Source: Flavobacterium ardleyense
GTDB taxonomy: Bacteria > Bacteroidota > Bacteroidia > Flavobacteriales > Flavobacteriaceae
Assembly: GCF_033547075.1 (NCBI RefSeq)
Contig: NZ_CP137891.1
Location: forward strand, 2,170,001-2,234,000
DNA length: 64,000 bases
Direction of reading: 5' to 3'
Positions 17,224 through 25,771 of this stretch are shown here, piece after piece; positions within the stretch are counted from its first letter, which is position 1; every line of letters begins with the position of its first letter. Position numbers and translations under genes: made by a program. Under the pieces are notes generated by a model that did no database searches, was not told where the DNA came from, and saw only the letters and a program-made list of their open reading frames with translations.

Positions 17224-17402
17224 TAAAAACCTACTAAATAACAAAATTTAGTTTATATAGAAATAGTTGCAGGTAATGTATTTAATAACACAAAAAGCAA
17301 TAGAAAATGTAATAAAATAGAAATTAATTTATTAAAATCTAAAGTAAAAAGTACTAGCTTAGCTTCCTGAAAAAAACAGTAATTGCGAGTAAATCCAAAT
17401 TT

Positions 17403-17999
17403 ATGAAGGAAGGCATCATTAATCAGACTTACGAAGTCATAGTAAGAGAATTTCAAACCATTACAACTATCTTTTACGCCTTAACCGTTGGAATAGGAAT
17501 GCTGTTTAATTATAAAAAGTTTGCTGAATTTGGAATAAACATATTTGACTATGCCGATGTTTTCGACTTTTTGATTGCGCCTTTTTCAGATTATAGAATT
17601 GTTGTCTTTGCTTTGCTGTCAATGGTAGTGCCATATCTTTTGTATATGCTCGACAATTATCTTAAAAAAAATCACGCTGAATTTTATAAAAAGATAAATA
17701 TTGGATTCGGCGAAAAGATATGGTATCAAAATTTGATGAAATTCTCATATATATTTCTAATCCTATTTTATGTTTATATTTCCGCCAAGATTTATGGAAC
17801 AGTCTCAAAATATCAAATTGTAAAGCAATCACCAATTGAAGTTCGTTTTTCTGACAACGAAATCAAAAAAGGAATTATGATTGGCAAAACGAAGGATGTT
17901 ATTTTCTTGCTAAGGAACGACAAAGTAGAGGCGGTACCAATAACTTCTTTGGTCAAGGAAATTCAGGTTATGAAGGGATTTACGGTTAAGAAGAACTGA
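17403..17999 (+). CDS. Uncharacterised membrane protein
   Basis: A 198-residue protein with about three hydrophobic segments (residues 20-38, 60-85 and 112-132). A soluble C-terminal domain of about 65 residues follows, with strand-rich sequence such as EVRFSDNEIKKGIMIGKTKD and VIFLLRNDKVEAVPI. No family is recognised. The tail could be a small beta-barrel domain facing the cytoplasm. It stands alone between repeat copy B and the convergent desaturase gene. Confidence 0.7.
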   Translation: MKEGIINQTYEVIVREFQTITTIFYALTVGIGMLFNYKKFAEFGINIFDYADVFDFLIAPFSDYRIVVFALLSMVVPYLLYMLDNYLKKNHAEFYKKINIGFGEKIWYQNLMKFSYIFLILFYVYISAKIYGTVSKYQIVKQSPIEVRFSDNEIKKGIMIGKTKDVIFLLRNDKVEAVPITSLVKEIQVMKGFTVKKN

Positions 18000-18219
18000 T
18001 ATTTTTTTGATCTTTTCTAGCATTGTAGAAGCCAAAAAAAATGGTTTAGGAAAATTTGTATATGTTTTTACAAACAAAAATTTATCTTTTTGCTGCTGTT
18101 ATTTCGAAAATCGGATGAAAAATAAAGAACTAGAATTTAATAAACATTCTACTTTATTTTTGATTTTGAAATATGGGATAAGGTGAGGGAGCTGACTGTA
18201 CATCATCTGTAAAAGACTC

Positions 18220-18945
18220 CTATACCTTCTTACTTTCTGTTCCCATCCATCTATCCCAAAAAGTAAAATGCAAGCCATAATTTGTAATGAATTTTTTGTG
18301 ATGATAGTGATGATGAGTTGCATCGATACAAAGTTTTCCAATCCAACTTTTTCTGAAAAATTCAGGATAAATTTCAATATCCAAGTGGTTGATCACGCTG
18401 CTGAATGTCATAAATATCAAATAAAATAGCAGCACGTAAACATTGACCGGTAAAAAGATTAGTATTAAAGGAACAATCACTGCTTCGAGAATACTTTCCC
18501 AAGGATGAAACGAGAAGGCGGTCCACGGACTTGGACTGAGACTTTGATGGTGTACTTTGTGGGCTCTCTTGTAGATTTGTGGAATATGCATCGCCCTATG
18601 TAGCCAGTAATAATAGGTTTCGTGAATCAGCATCATTATCATGAGACTTGCAGGCAAGTACCAATATCCAATGTGTGAAGGATCAAGGTAAATGGCAGTT
18701 AAATTATTTTTCCACAAAAAATATGTGATAGTTCCAACAAAAGCAAATATCACAGAAGAAATGACACTCCAAGCAATTTCTTTTTTGATCTGCTTTCTGT
18801 TTGCGGGTCTTCGGCTCATAATTCTAGCCGATTCTGAACTTTTTTGAAGTTTAAAATAGTATACCTAGAAAGTTCCTGCTGTTGCAAAATAGCGAAGGAG
18901 TAGAACAGCGAAGAAAATCAAAAAGTATTCTAAAAAAATCAGCAT
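18220..18945 (-). pseudogene. Sterol desaturase / fatty acid hydroxylase family gene with internal TAG
   Basis: From ATG 18819 a 199-residue frame carries the di-iron His clusters of the family: HETYYYWLHRAMH, HKVHHQS and DATHHHYHHKK. Four hydrophobic segments are seen. The same frame continues upstream of that ATG: from an ATG at 18945 it reads MLIFLEYFLIFFAVLLLRYF then ATAGTF, a TAG at 18865-18867, and VYYFKLQKSS into the known part. This is a typical first membrane helix of the family, so the full gene would have about 241 codons. Either a nonsense mutation has occurred, a sequence error is present, or translation restarts at 18819. Members hydroxylate or desaturate lipids in the membrane; the substrate here is unknown. 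Confidence 0.75.
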
Positions 18946-19123
18946 TGTGCGAGAATTGTTAAAAATTAAATATAAGAAATTCTTGCTAGAATAATTGATT
19001 TTTAGGCTATTAAAGAAAGGATGTGCTTGTTGGCTGAATTGGTGGATTTACTTATCGGCAATCGAAATCCACCCCGTCCTTCGGGCACACCTCCGGAGGA
19101 GGGGAATGGTTTGCGAGTATTAT

Positions 19124-19277
19124 TTAGTAGAGATATTTCCAAATATATTTCTCTAAATCTGCCATAACAGTATATAAGATGTTTTATTCTACCGTCAGAT
19201 ATTCTATATACCCTCAAGCCTAAAAATTCTAAAAAGGGTTGACGATCTTCGACTTTTTTATCGTAGCTGGAGGTATC
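19124..19277 (-). pseudogene. DUF559 nuclease fragment 1
   Basis: Minus-strand translation gives DTSSYDKKVEDRQPFLEF then LGLRVYRISDGRIKH, homologous to the C-terminal part of the intact gene at 19624-20064 (GLKVYRIPDSRVKH). After KH the frame breaks by one base; the alternative frame continues TVMADLEKYIWKYLY and then a stop. The 5' two thirds of the gene are missing. Confidence 0.8.
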
Positions 19278-19370
19278 GATAGAAACGGATAATTATTGTC
19301 TATCGCGATCGAAATGCACCCCGCCCTTCGGGCACCCCTCCGGAGGAGTGGAATGTTTGCGGGTATTATT

Positions 19371-19538
19371 TTGTAGAGAAATTTCCAAATTTATTGCTCT
19401 AAATCTGCCATAACAGTATATAATTGATGTTTTATTCTACCGTCAGATATTCTAGATACCTTCAAGCATAAAGATTCTAAAAAGGTTTGACGTTCTAGGT
19501 CATCGTATTTTTTCCCTTCGTGGCTGGAGGTAGCGATA
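19371..19538 (-). pseudogene. DUF559 nuclease fragment 2
   Basis: Second truncated copy of the DUF559 3' end, colinear with fragment 1 at the DNA level (shared CTGCCATAACAGTATATAA and TACCGTCAGATATTCTA). It lacks the N-terminal coding part and has an altered end. Confidence 0.75.
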
Positions 19539-19568
19539 AAATTGTTTAATTATTGTCTATCGCGATCG

Positions 19569-19613
19569 AAATCCACCCCGTCCTTCGGACACCCCTCCGG
19601 AGGAGGGGAATGT
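19569..19613 (-). repeat. Left palindromic border of the DUF559 unit
   Basis: Two adjacent palindromes, GTCCTTCGGAC and CCCCTCCGGAGGAGGGG, close behind the 3' end of the DUF559 gene. Related copies sit at about 19069-19113 and 19316-19360, and an inverted counterpart at 20176-20218. Confidence 0.8.
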
Positions 19614-19623
19614 ATTGCGGGTA

Positions 19624-20064
19624 CTATTTTACGGAAAAATTCCCGAATTCCGAAACGATATATTCCTCCAATTCTGCCATAACAGTAAACAAATTATGCT
19701 TCACTCTCGAATCAGGAATTCGATAAACTTTTAAACCTAAATCCTTCAAAAAAGTCTCTCTATCTTCATCGAATTCTTCTTTTCCATCGTGACTTGAGCC
19801 GTCTATTTCAATCACCAATCCAATTGATTTCACATAGAAATCTACTATAAAATTGCCAATTACTCGCTGTCTATCAAAATCAATTGACCAAAAAGTATTA
19901 TTCCGAACTTGTAACCAAAAAAGAACTTCTGATAAAACTCCGGCCTTTCTTAACGCTCTTGCACGATTGACAAGTGCTTTATTAGCAGGTAGAATTCCGA
20001 CAGATCTTCTGTAAATAGGTTTATCGTTAATATAGGTGACTATTTCGCAATTCATAACAAACAT
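19624..20064 (-). CDS. DUF559 endonuclease-domain protein
   Basis: A 146-residue protein of the DUF559 family, a PD-(D/E)XK-like fold related to the very-short-patch repair (Vsr) nuclease. Visible core: LRKAGVLSEVLFWLQVRN, then FDRQRVIGNFIVDFYVKS with the metal-binding Asp, and LVIEIDGSSHDGKEE with the Glu. It ends with the conserved GLKVYRIPDSRV strand and a C-terminal helix. The gene is bracketed by palindromic borders in inverted orientation (19569-19613 and 20176-20218), and two partial copies of its 3' end lie downstream. This resembles a small mobile unit. Function is unproven; DNA nicking within palindromes is a plausible idea. Confidence 0.88.
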   Translation of the reverse strand: MFVMNCEIVTYINDKPIYRRSVGILPANKALVNRARALRKAGVLSEVLFWLQVRNNTFWSIDFDRQRVIGNFIVDFYVKSIGLVIEIDGSSHDGKEEFDEDRETFLKDLGLKVYRIPDSRVKHNLFTVMAELEEYIVSEFGNFSVK

Positions 20065-20175
20065 TTTTTACAAATTAGAAACGAAATTTACGTGATATTT
20101 AACTTTTTTTAAAATTCTATTGGTATAAAATTAATTATAATTTATTGAATAACAATTGATTAACAGCACGTTTTT

Positions 20176-20218
20176 ATTCCCCTCTTTTTAAGAGGGGTGC
20201 CCGCAGGGCGGGGTGTTA
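20176..20218 (+). repeat. Right palindromic border of the DUF559 unit
   Basis: TTCCCCTCTTTTTAAGAGG followed by GGTGCCCGCAGGGCGGGGTG forms two palindromes, CCCCTCTT / AAGAGGGG and GCCCGCAGGGC. It is the inverse of the left border in order and orientation, and lies about 110 bases upstream of the DUF559 start codon. Confidence 0.8.
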
Positions 20219-20337
20219 GCAGAAGCAAATACGAAATTCTCGCTTCAAACTCCAAGCTTACCTTCAGAAACAAACACCTTTACTCAATAATCATGTTAAT
20301 TAAAAACTTCATTTGTATTCACCGTGTGAGGGATAAA

Positions 20338-20451
20338 AGCGGCATCCTATTTTATGAGCTTGCGGATGCAAAGCTCATACAATAGATACAGCGGAGAGCC
20401 CGACCTATTTCCTGCTCCTTAAAAGCAGGAAATAGGGCACACCCAAAAAAA
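20338..20451 (+). repeat. Dispersed structured element (copy H, diverged stems)
   Basis: Core boxes GCGGCATCC and GATACAGCGGAGAGCCCG are intact, but both stems are replaced. Stem 1 is ATGAGCTT / AAGCTCAT and stem 2 is CCTATTTCCTGCT / AGCAGGAAATAGG, followed by CACACCCAAAAAAA. This copy is the clearest case of sequence change with kept pairing. Confidence 0.9.
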
Positions 20452-20471
20452 GAAACGTGAATTTAAAAACC

Positions 20472-21632
20472 TTAACCTCTAAATAGGAAGAAATCGTCCT
20501 TCATATCGTCGATCAAAGAATCATCGTTGGTGATGATGTAATTGATAGCTTTTGTGGTGAATTCATCGCCTTTTTCGGTTAGAGAGACGATGTCGTTATC
20601 AATAGTGATAAGATTGTTTTTAAGTGCCAAATTCAGCACGCCTTTGCTACGAATTTTCTGCCAGTTAATGTGTTCGTTTAAGTGATTTACGTGGCGCTCG
20701 CGGGTTTCGGTATGATTTTTTAGGTGGAGAATAAATGTAATTAGAGAGATCTCAATTTTCTGCTGTCTTTCACGATATAGAACCGAGATTAATCCTTTGC
20801 TAGGTGCAAATAAGTACACAATCAAAAATACAATTCCCAACATTGTTGCGATACTTCCCGCAATTGACGCATCAAAATAGTTCGCCATCCAATAACCTGC
20901 AATTGCGCTAAAAACTCCAAAGAAGCAGGCGAGGGCAATCATTTTGATAAGATTTGTAGTCAATAAATACGCCGAAGCAGCGGGAGCAATCATCAACGCC
21001 ACCACCAAAATCGCACCTACCGCATCAAAAGCGCCAACCGTGGTAACCGACGCCACACTCATCAATCCGTAGTGAATCACTGCGGGCGTGAAGCCTAAAG
21101 AGGTGGCAAGTCCAGCGTCAAAAGTACTGATTTTGAGTTCTTTGAAGAAGGCAACTAAGAGTCCTATGGTAATGGTCAAAATAATTCCGATAACCCATAA
21201 CGATTTGGGACCAAGATCCATATCGTTGTAATAAATTCGATCAAAAGGTGTAAAAGCAAGCTCTCCCAAAAGCACCGCATCGATATCGAGATGGACGTCA
21301 TTTGCGTATTTTGCAATCATAATTACTCCGATACTAAAGAGAGCAGGGAAGACCAAACCGATGGCAGTATCTTCCTTGACCAGCTTTGTTTGCTGAATTT
21401 TTTCAACCAAAACTACGGTCAAAACTCCAGTCAATGCCGCTAATAAAATCAGCAGTGGCGAATTTAGATCTTGGGTGATAAAGAATCCTAAAACTATTCC
21501 GGGTAGGATTGAGTGGCTTATGGCATCGCTAATCATCGCCATTTTGCGCAGTACCAAAAAGGTTCCGGGAATCGCGCAGGCAATCGCAACTAAACTTGCT
21601 ATAAGCTGTATTTCTAATTGTGCGTTAGTCAT
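20472..21632 (-). CDS. Mn/Zn-type metal ABC transporter permease (second permease)
   Basis: The frame is open from 21674, but the ATG at 21632 fits better: it gives MTNAQLEIQLIASL and overlaps the preceding gene by only 8 bases. The 386-residue ABC-3 family permease has about eight membrane helices in residues 10-280, with DAISHSILPGIVLGF and GAILVVALMIAPAAS signatures. A soluble C-terminal extension (about 300-386) has winged-helix character (SKGVLNLALKNNLITID) similar to the DtxR/MntR family, as often seen in Bacteroidetes permeases of this type. It is the last gene of a four-gene importer operon. Confidence 0.9.
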   Translation of the reverse strand: MTNAQLEIQLIASLVAIACAIPGTFLVLRKMAMISDAISHSILPGIVLGFFITQDLNSPLLILLAALTGVLTVVLVEKIQQTKLVKEDTAIGLVFPALFSIGVIMIAKYANDVHLDIDAVLLGELAFTPFDRIYYNDMDLGPKSLWVIGIILTITIGLLVAFFKELKISTFDAGLATSLGFTPAVIHYGLMSVASVTTVGAFDAVGAILVVALMIAPAASAYLLTTNLIKMIALACFFGVFSAIAGYWMANYFDASIAGSIATMLGIVFLIVYLFAPSKGLISVLYRERQQKIEISLITFILHLKNHTETRERHVNHLNEHINWQKIRSKGVLNLALKNNLITIDNDIVSLTEKGDEFTTKAINYIITNDDSLIDDMKDDFFLFRG

Positions 21633-22749
21633 CCTTGAGGTTTTGATTGTACATATTTTTTGCTGCTTCGACACCTTGAGGCGTCAAACTCCACATATTT
21701 CCCTGCAAAGTCACGTAGTTTTTATTAACTAGCTGCTTTAAACCTTTGCGACTGTAACCCTGAAAATCATTCAGCATTTTGATAGCGTGTGGATGCGAAA
21801 CATCTTCGTGATCTTCGACAATATGGTACATAAATGTCAAGGTTTTTTGAAGCTCTAAATCATTTCGGTTAGTCATCAATCTGATTTGTCTGAATAAAAG
21901 TCCACGCTTTGGCGAAAAAATAAAAGAGAATAAAACAAATACCGAAGCCACTAAAACGATTACGGGTCCTGTGGATAAATTATTTTGAGTCGAGCTGATT
22001 GCGGTTCCAAAAACTCCGGCACTAGCACCCAAAATAGCCGCTAGAAAAACCATTGTGCTGAGACTATTTGTCCATTGACGTGCTGCTGCGGCTGGAGCCA
22101 AAAGCATTGCGCTCATCAATACAACTCCAACAGTTTGCAATCCTAAAACAATTGCAAGCACAATAAAACTGGTAATTAATATGTCGATAAACTTGGTATT
22201 GAATCCCAAAGTATGTGCGTACTCTTTATCGAAAAGCAGAATTTTGAATTCCTTCCAGAAGAGTAAGAGCACAACCAGACATAAACCGGTAACGATGCTC
22301 ATCAACCAAACATCACTTTCGACCAAGGTGGCTGCTTGTCCAAAAAGGTATTTATCCAATCCAGCTTGATTTGCATTGGGTTGCTTCTGAATAAATGTTA
22401 GCAACAACATTCCAAAACCAAAAAATACCGAAAGAATTAATCCTAAGGCAGTATCTGATTTTAAATGCGTTTTGGTAGTGATTCCGCGAATCCAAAATGT
22501 TCCGAGAAGTCCGCTGATTAAAGCGCCAATCAACAACACATTGGTGTCTTTGGAGCCGGTGATTAGAAATGCAATGGCAATTCCCGGTAAAGCGGCGTGC
22601 GAAATAGCATCACCCAGCAAACTCTGCTTGCGCAAAACGGCAAAACTTCCCAACATTCCCGTGACGCCGCCCAAAACGGCAGTTCCCAAAGTAATGGTGC
22701 GAAGCGTATAATCGCTAAAAACGAGTTTTATGTATTCAATTATATCCAT
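21625..22749 (-). CDS. Mn/Zn-type metal ABC transporter permease (first permease)
   Basis: A 374-residue ABC-3 family permease, paralogous to its downstream neighbour. About eight membrane helices are seen in residues 15-285, with GDAISHAALPGIAIAFLI and VVLMSAMLLAPAAAAR. The C-terminal 85 residues (HAIKMLNDFQGYSRKGLKQL then VNKNYVTLQG) again look like a winged-helix domain. Two different permeases suggest a heterodimeric membrane channel. It starts one base after the ATPase gene ends. Confidence 0.9.
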   Translation of the reverse strand: MDIIEYIKLVFSDYTLRTITLGTAVLGGVTGMLGSFAVLRKQSLLGDAISHAALPGIAIAFLITGSKDTNVLLIGALISGLLGTFWIRGITTKTHLKSDTALGLILSVFFGFGMLLLTFIQKQPNANQAGLDKYLFGQAATLVESDVWLMSIVTGLCLVVLLLFWKEFKILLFDKEYAHTLGFNTKFIDILITSFIVLAIVLGLQTVGVVLMSAMLLAPAAAARQWTNSLSTMVFLAAILGASAGVFGTAISSTQNNLSTGPVIVLVASVFVLFSFIFSPKRGLLFRQIRLMTNRNDLELQKTLTFMYHIVEDHEDVSHPHAIKMLNDFQGYSRKGLKQLVNKNYVTLQGNMWSLTPQGVEAAKNMYNQNLKDD

Positions 22750-22750
22750 A

Positions 22751-23485
22751 TTATTTTTGAATACTCACTTTATAATTGATTCCGTAGGTCTTGGTCAGAT
22801 TTTCGTCGTTGAAGATATCTTTGACGGGGCCGGTCGCGATTTTTTTGACATTTAGAAAAGTCACCCAGTCAAAATATTCAGGAACGGTTTGCAAATCGTG
22901 GTGAACCACAATCACTGTCTTGTTGGCTTTGCGGAGTTCTTTCAGGATATTGATAATTGCCACTTCGGTAGTGGCATCAACTCCTTGAAAAGGTTCGTCC
23001 ATAAAGTATATTTCGGCATCTTGAACTAAAGCTCGAGCTAAGAATATTCGCTGTTGCTGACCTCCAGAAAGTTGAGAAATTTGTCGATCTCGAAAAGAAA
23101 GCATTCCAACTTTCTCGAGTGCTTCAAGGGATAATTTCTTTTCTTTTTCGCCCGGACGTTTTATCCAACCCAGACTTCCGTAGGTTCCCATCATCACCAC
23201 ATCTAGCGCGGTAGTTGGGAAATCCCAATCTACAGTGCCCTTTTGAGGAACATAAGCCACTTTCTGTCTTTGTGATTTATACGGCTTTCCAAATATCGAA
23301 ACACTTCCCGCAATTGGAGTTAGAATTCCCAAAATAGCTTTAATTAAGGTTGATTTTCCCGCACCATTTGGACCAACAATCGCCATCAAGACTCCCTCGG
23401 GAATTTGCAAATCAATGTCCCAAAGTACCGGTTTGTAATTGTATGCTACCGTGAGATCGTCTACTTTAACTGCTATTTTTTCCAT
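22751..23485 (-). CDS. Metal ABC transporter ATP-binding protein
   Basis: A 244-residue ABC ATPase that drives metal import. Motifs in order: Walker [10 protein letters not shown] (near residue 39), Q-loop [12 protein letters not shown], signature LSGGQQQR, Walker B EIYFMDEP and the switch His in VVHHDLQT. The VDWDFP segment is characteristic of Mn/Zn/Fe chelate-type (TroB/MntB-like) ATPases. It overlaps the binding-protein gene by one base. Confidence 0.93.
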   Translation of the reverse strand: MEKIAVKVDDLTVAYNYKPVLWDIDLQIPEGVLMAIVGPNGAGKSTLIKAILGILTPIAGSVSIFGKPYKSQRQKVAYVPQKGTVDWDFPTTALDVVMMGTYGSLGWIKRPGEKEKKLSLEALEKVGMLSFRDRQISQLSGGQQQRIFLARALVQDAEIYFMDEPFQGVDATTEVAIINILKELRKANKTVIVVHHDLQTVPEYFDWVTFLNVKKIATGPVKDIFNDENLTKTYGINYKVSIQK

Positions 23486-24396
23486 TATTTTAAGGAGCTA
23501 ACGATGGTGTGAACATTAAATTTAAACATTCCGATGTATGTTCCTTCTGGAGTTCCAGGATTTCCCAAAGCATCAGAAAACAAGGTTCCGCCAATTACAA
23601 CATTGTGGTTTTTTGAATTTACCGCGGCTTGCAACGCTTCTACAGTACGTCTAGGAACAGAACTTTCGATAAAAACCGCTTTCACTTTATGGTCAATAAT
23701 ATAGGAAGCCGTTTTCTGAACATCTTGCACTCCAGCTTCGGTAGCGGTCGATAATCCTTGTAATCCAACCACGTCAAACTTATAGGCTTTTCCAAAATAA
23801 TTAAAGGCATCGTGAGCGGTTACAAGTCGGCGTTTATCTTCAGGTAGAGTTGCTATTTCAGCTTCTATTTCTTCTTTTAGAACTTTTAATTTCTTCAAAT
23901 ATGCGGCAGCATTTGCCTGAAAATATTCTCTATTTTCTGGCATTGCATCTGAGAGTTTGTCCGCTACAAAAACAGTAATTTTCTCCCAATTTGCAACATC
24001 AAACCAAATATGTGGGTCATAATTAGAAGCAAATAGGGTGGAACCAATTAAGTCTTTTTTATCCAAAGCATCCGAAACTGCGATCGTATTTACGTTTTGC
24101 TTTTGCATCTTCTCAAAAACTTCGACCAGTTTTCCTTCCAAGTGAAGTCCGCTGTAGAGAATCATATCGGCGTTAAAAAGTTTAGAAACATCGCCCTCGC
24201 TCGCTTTATAAAGATGCGGATCCACACCAGCACCCATCAGTCCTTGCACAACAACTTTGTCGCCACCGATATTTTCAACAAGATCAGTAATCATTGAAGT
24301 GGTGGTCACAATATGGAATTTTCCGTCCGTGGGTTTGTCACTTTTACAACTTAAAAACGTCGCGCAAACTAGAGCAATAAGTATCAATTGTTTCAT
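23485..24396 (-). CDS. Metal-binding lipoprotein of a Mn/Zn ABC importer
   Basis: A 303-residue cluster A-I substrate-binding protein (TroA/MntC/ZnuA type). A lipoprotein signal peptide ends at Cys17 (FLSCKS). Candidate metal ligands are the His in [10 protein letters not shown], the His in [11 protein letters not shown], Glu in [10 protein letters not shown] and Asp in LFSDALG. It lacks the long His-rich loop of ZnuA, and DPHLY with the Glu/Asp pair fits Mn-type proteins better, although zinc cannot be excluded. First gene of the operon, downstream of a palindrome that may be a metalloregulator operator. Confidence 0.9.
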   Translation of the reverse strand: MKQLILIALVCATFLSCKSDKPTDGKFHIVTTTSMITDLVENIGGDKVVVQGLMGAGVDPHLYKASEGDVSKLFNADMILYSGLHLEGKLVEVFEKMQKQNVNTIAVSDALDKKDLIGSTLFASNYDPHIWFDVANWEKITVFVADKLSDAMPENREYFQANAAAYLKKLKVLKEEIEAEIATLPEDKRRLVTAHDAFNYFGKAYKFDVVGLQGLSTATEAGVQDVQKTASYIIDHKVKAVFIESSVPRRTVEALQAAVNSKNHNVVIGGTLFSDALGNPGTPEGTYIGMFKFNVHTIVSSLK

Positions 24397-24446
24397 ATTC
24401 TAACATTTATGGCGAAGTTATAAAAAAAAGCTGGTTTTGAACTTTT

Positions 24447-24464
24447 TTTTAGTCATAACTAAAA
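24447..24464 (-). promoter_or_regulatory. Candidate operator upstream of the metal importer operon
   Basis: TTTTAGT-CATA-ACTAAAA is a perfect 7-bp inverted repeat 51-68 bases upstream of the lipoprotein ATG. A partial repeat of the half-site (GTTAGT) lies just beyond. Size, AT-richness and placement suit a DtxR/MntR-family repressor. A -7-like TAACTTCG lies between it and the gene. Confidence 0.5.
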
Positions 24465-24836
24465 ATTAAAGTTAGTCTCTCGAAATTCCGAGATTATATC
24501 ACTTTTGTGTGCGTGTTTTTTTAGATTTCTCGACCAGATGTTTGCTAGTCAATTCACAACCTACGACACATATATCTTAAGTATTCGATATCCAAAAATG
24601 ATCTTCTCTTAACTATTGTAATCTCAAACATCAAGCTTATGCTACTAACCTTTAACTATTAGAAAGTTCTCAATCAAGCCAGTAAAAATTTGACCATTTC
24701 CTAATTAGCTATTTATAACTCTCTTAATTTCAGTTAAGAAGTCATGAGACACATGAAATTTCAACACGACGTAAAAAAAAGACTGCTTTGTCTTAATATT
24801 TGTATGAATATTATTTTTTCAATCATCTTAAAATTA

Positions 24837-24844
24837 TATCTTTG
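24837..24844 (+). promoter_or_regulatory. -7 element of the azurin gene
   Basis: TATCTTTG matches TAnnTTTG exactly and lies 17 bases before the ATG. The upstream part of this 465-base gap is otherwise featureless apart from the importer operator. Confidence 0.55.
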
Positions 24845-24861
24845 TGTAAAAATATAATAAT

Positions 24862-25374
24862 ATGAAAAATTTTAGAATCAACATTTTAGGTGTAGTAGCT
24901 CTAGGTTTATTGTCTTTAACTTCATGTAAAGATGACAAGAAAGTCGAAGGAGAAGATACTATCGTAGTAACAGAAGACGTTGTAACTCCAGCAGAAATGG
25001 GGACTATAGAGGTTACTTTAAATTCAGATGACGCTATGAAATTTGATACATCAGAAATCAAAGTTAAGGAAGGCCAAACTGTAATTTTAACATTAAATCA
25101 TACAGGAAAATTACCAGAAGCAGCAATGGGACATAACTTCGTATTGCTAAAACAGGGAGTTGTAATGGCTGATTTTGCAACTGCAGCAATTGCAGCAAAG
25201 GATAATGAGTACATTCCAAATGACGGAAAAGACGTTATCGCACATACTGAAACAATCGGTGGCGGGGAAAGTACAAAAATCACTTTTACTGCTCCAGCAA
25301 AAGGAACTTATGATTTCTTATGTACGTTCCCAGGTCATTATTCAATGATGAACGGTAAGTTTATCGTAGAATAA
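24862..25374 (+). CDS. Azurin-like blue copper lipoprotein
   Basis: A 170-residue lipoprotein (lipobox LTSC at residues 19-22) with an acidic linker, then an azurin domain (about residues 45-170). The type 1 copper ligands are visible: His in AMGHNFVLL, then CTFPGHYSMM, in which Cys, His and the second Met have the spacing of azurin Cys112, His117 and Met121. It is a periplasm-facing electron carrier, probably linked to respiratory or detoxifying redox reactions. It is a single gene with its own promoter and a strong terminator. Confidence 0.94.
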   Translation: MKNFRINILGVVALGLLSLTSCKDDKKVEGEDTIVVTEDVVTPAEMGTIEVTLNSDDAMKFDTSEIKVKEGQTVILTLNHTGKLPEAAMGHNFVLLKQGVVMADFATAAIAAKDNEYIPNDGKDVIAHTETIGGGESTKITFTAPAKGTYDFLCTFPGHYSMMNGKFIVE

Positions 25375-25427
25375 ATTTTGATCTAATTTCCTATATTCGC
25401 ACGAGTTAGGAAGATTTATAATAAATT

Positions 25428-25454
25428 AAAGAGGACTTTTAGTCCTCTTTTTTT
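25428..25454 (+). terminator. Terminator of the azurin gene
   Basis: AAAGAGGACT (25428-25437) pairs with AGTCCTCTTT (25441-25450) around a TTT loop, followed by further T residues. The next 300 bases up to the DUF962 gene hold nothing recognised. Confidence 0.9.
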
Positions 25455-25771
25455 ATTTACGCTATTCTCTTAGTAATGTAAAATATTTTTGAGGCTTTCG
25501 CCAAAAGACTTCAACTCAATAGATATCTTTTGCAAAATAAGGTCGACATAAATTTGATTCAGATCACGCATGGTGAAAAGTTCCTTTCTGATGATATAGT
25601 GCTCGAAGATCAAGGAACGATTCTGTCGAACTAATATTACTCCTGTATTAAAAGAAAATTTAAAAATTTAGAAAAGAATTATTTGAATCATTTCTCACCG
25701 TATTTTAATCTTTTTGCTAAATATAAACAGAACATTCGTACATTAGAATCTGAATTTAAAAGTGATATTTA

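Larger units (their letters stand above)
19061..19564. repeat. Two tandem ~250-bp units derived from the DUF559 locus
   Basis: Units 19061-19307 and 19308-19564 are clearly related. Each starts ATCGAAATnCACCCCG, contains a double palindrome (CCTTCGGG and CCTCCGGAGG) and then a decayed minus-strand copy of the DUF559 gene 3' end. A third, intact unit starts at 19565 and runs into the full gene. The arrangement points to repeated duplication of the element end. Confidence 0.85.

Noticed and set aside
17007..17237. 76-codon plus-strand ORF
   Set aside because: It covers dispersed element copy B, and composition is that of the repeat.
20197..20385. 62-codon plus-strand ORF
   Set aside because: Spans the right DUF559 border and the start of element copy H; no conserved protein features.
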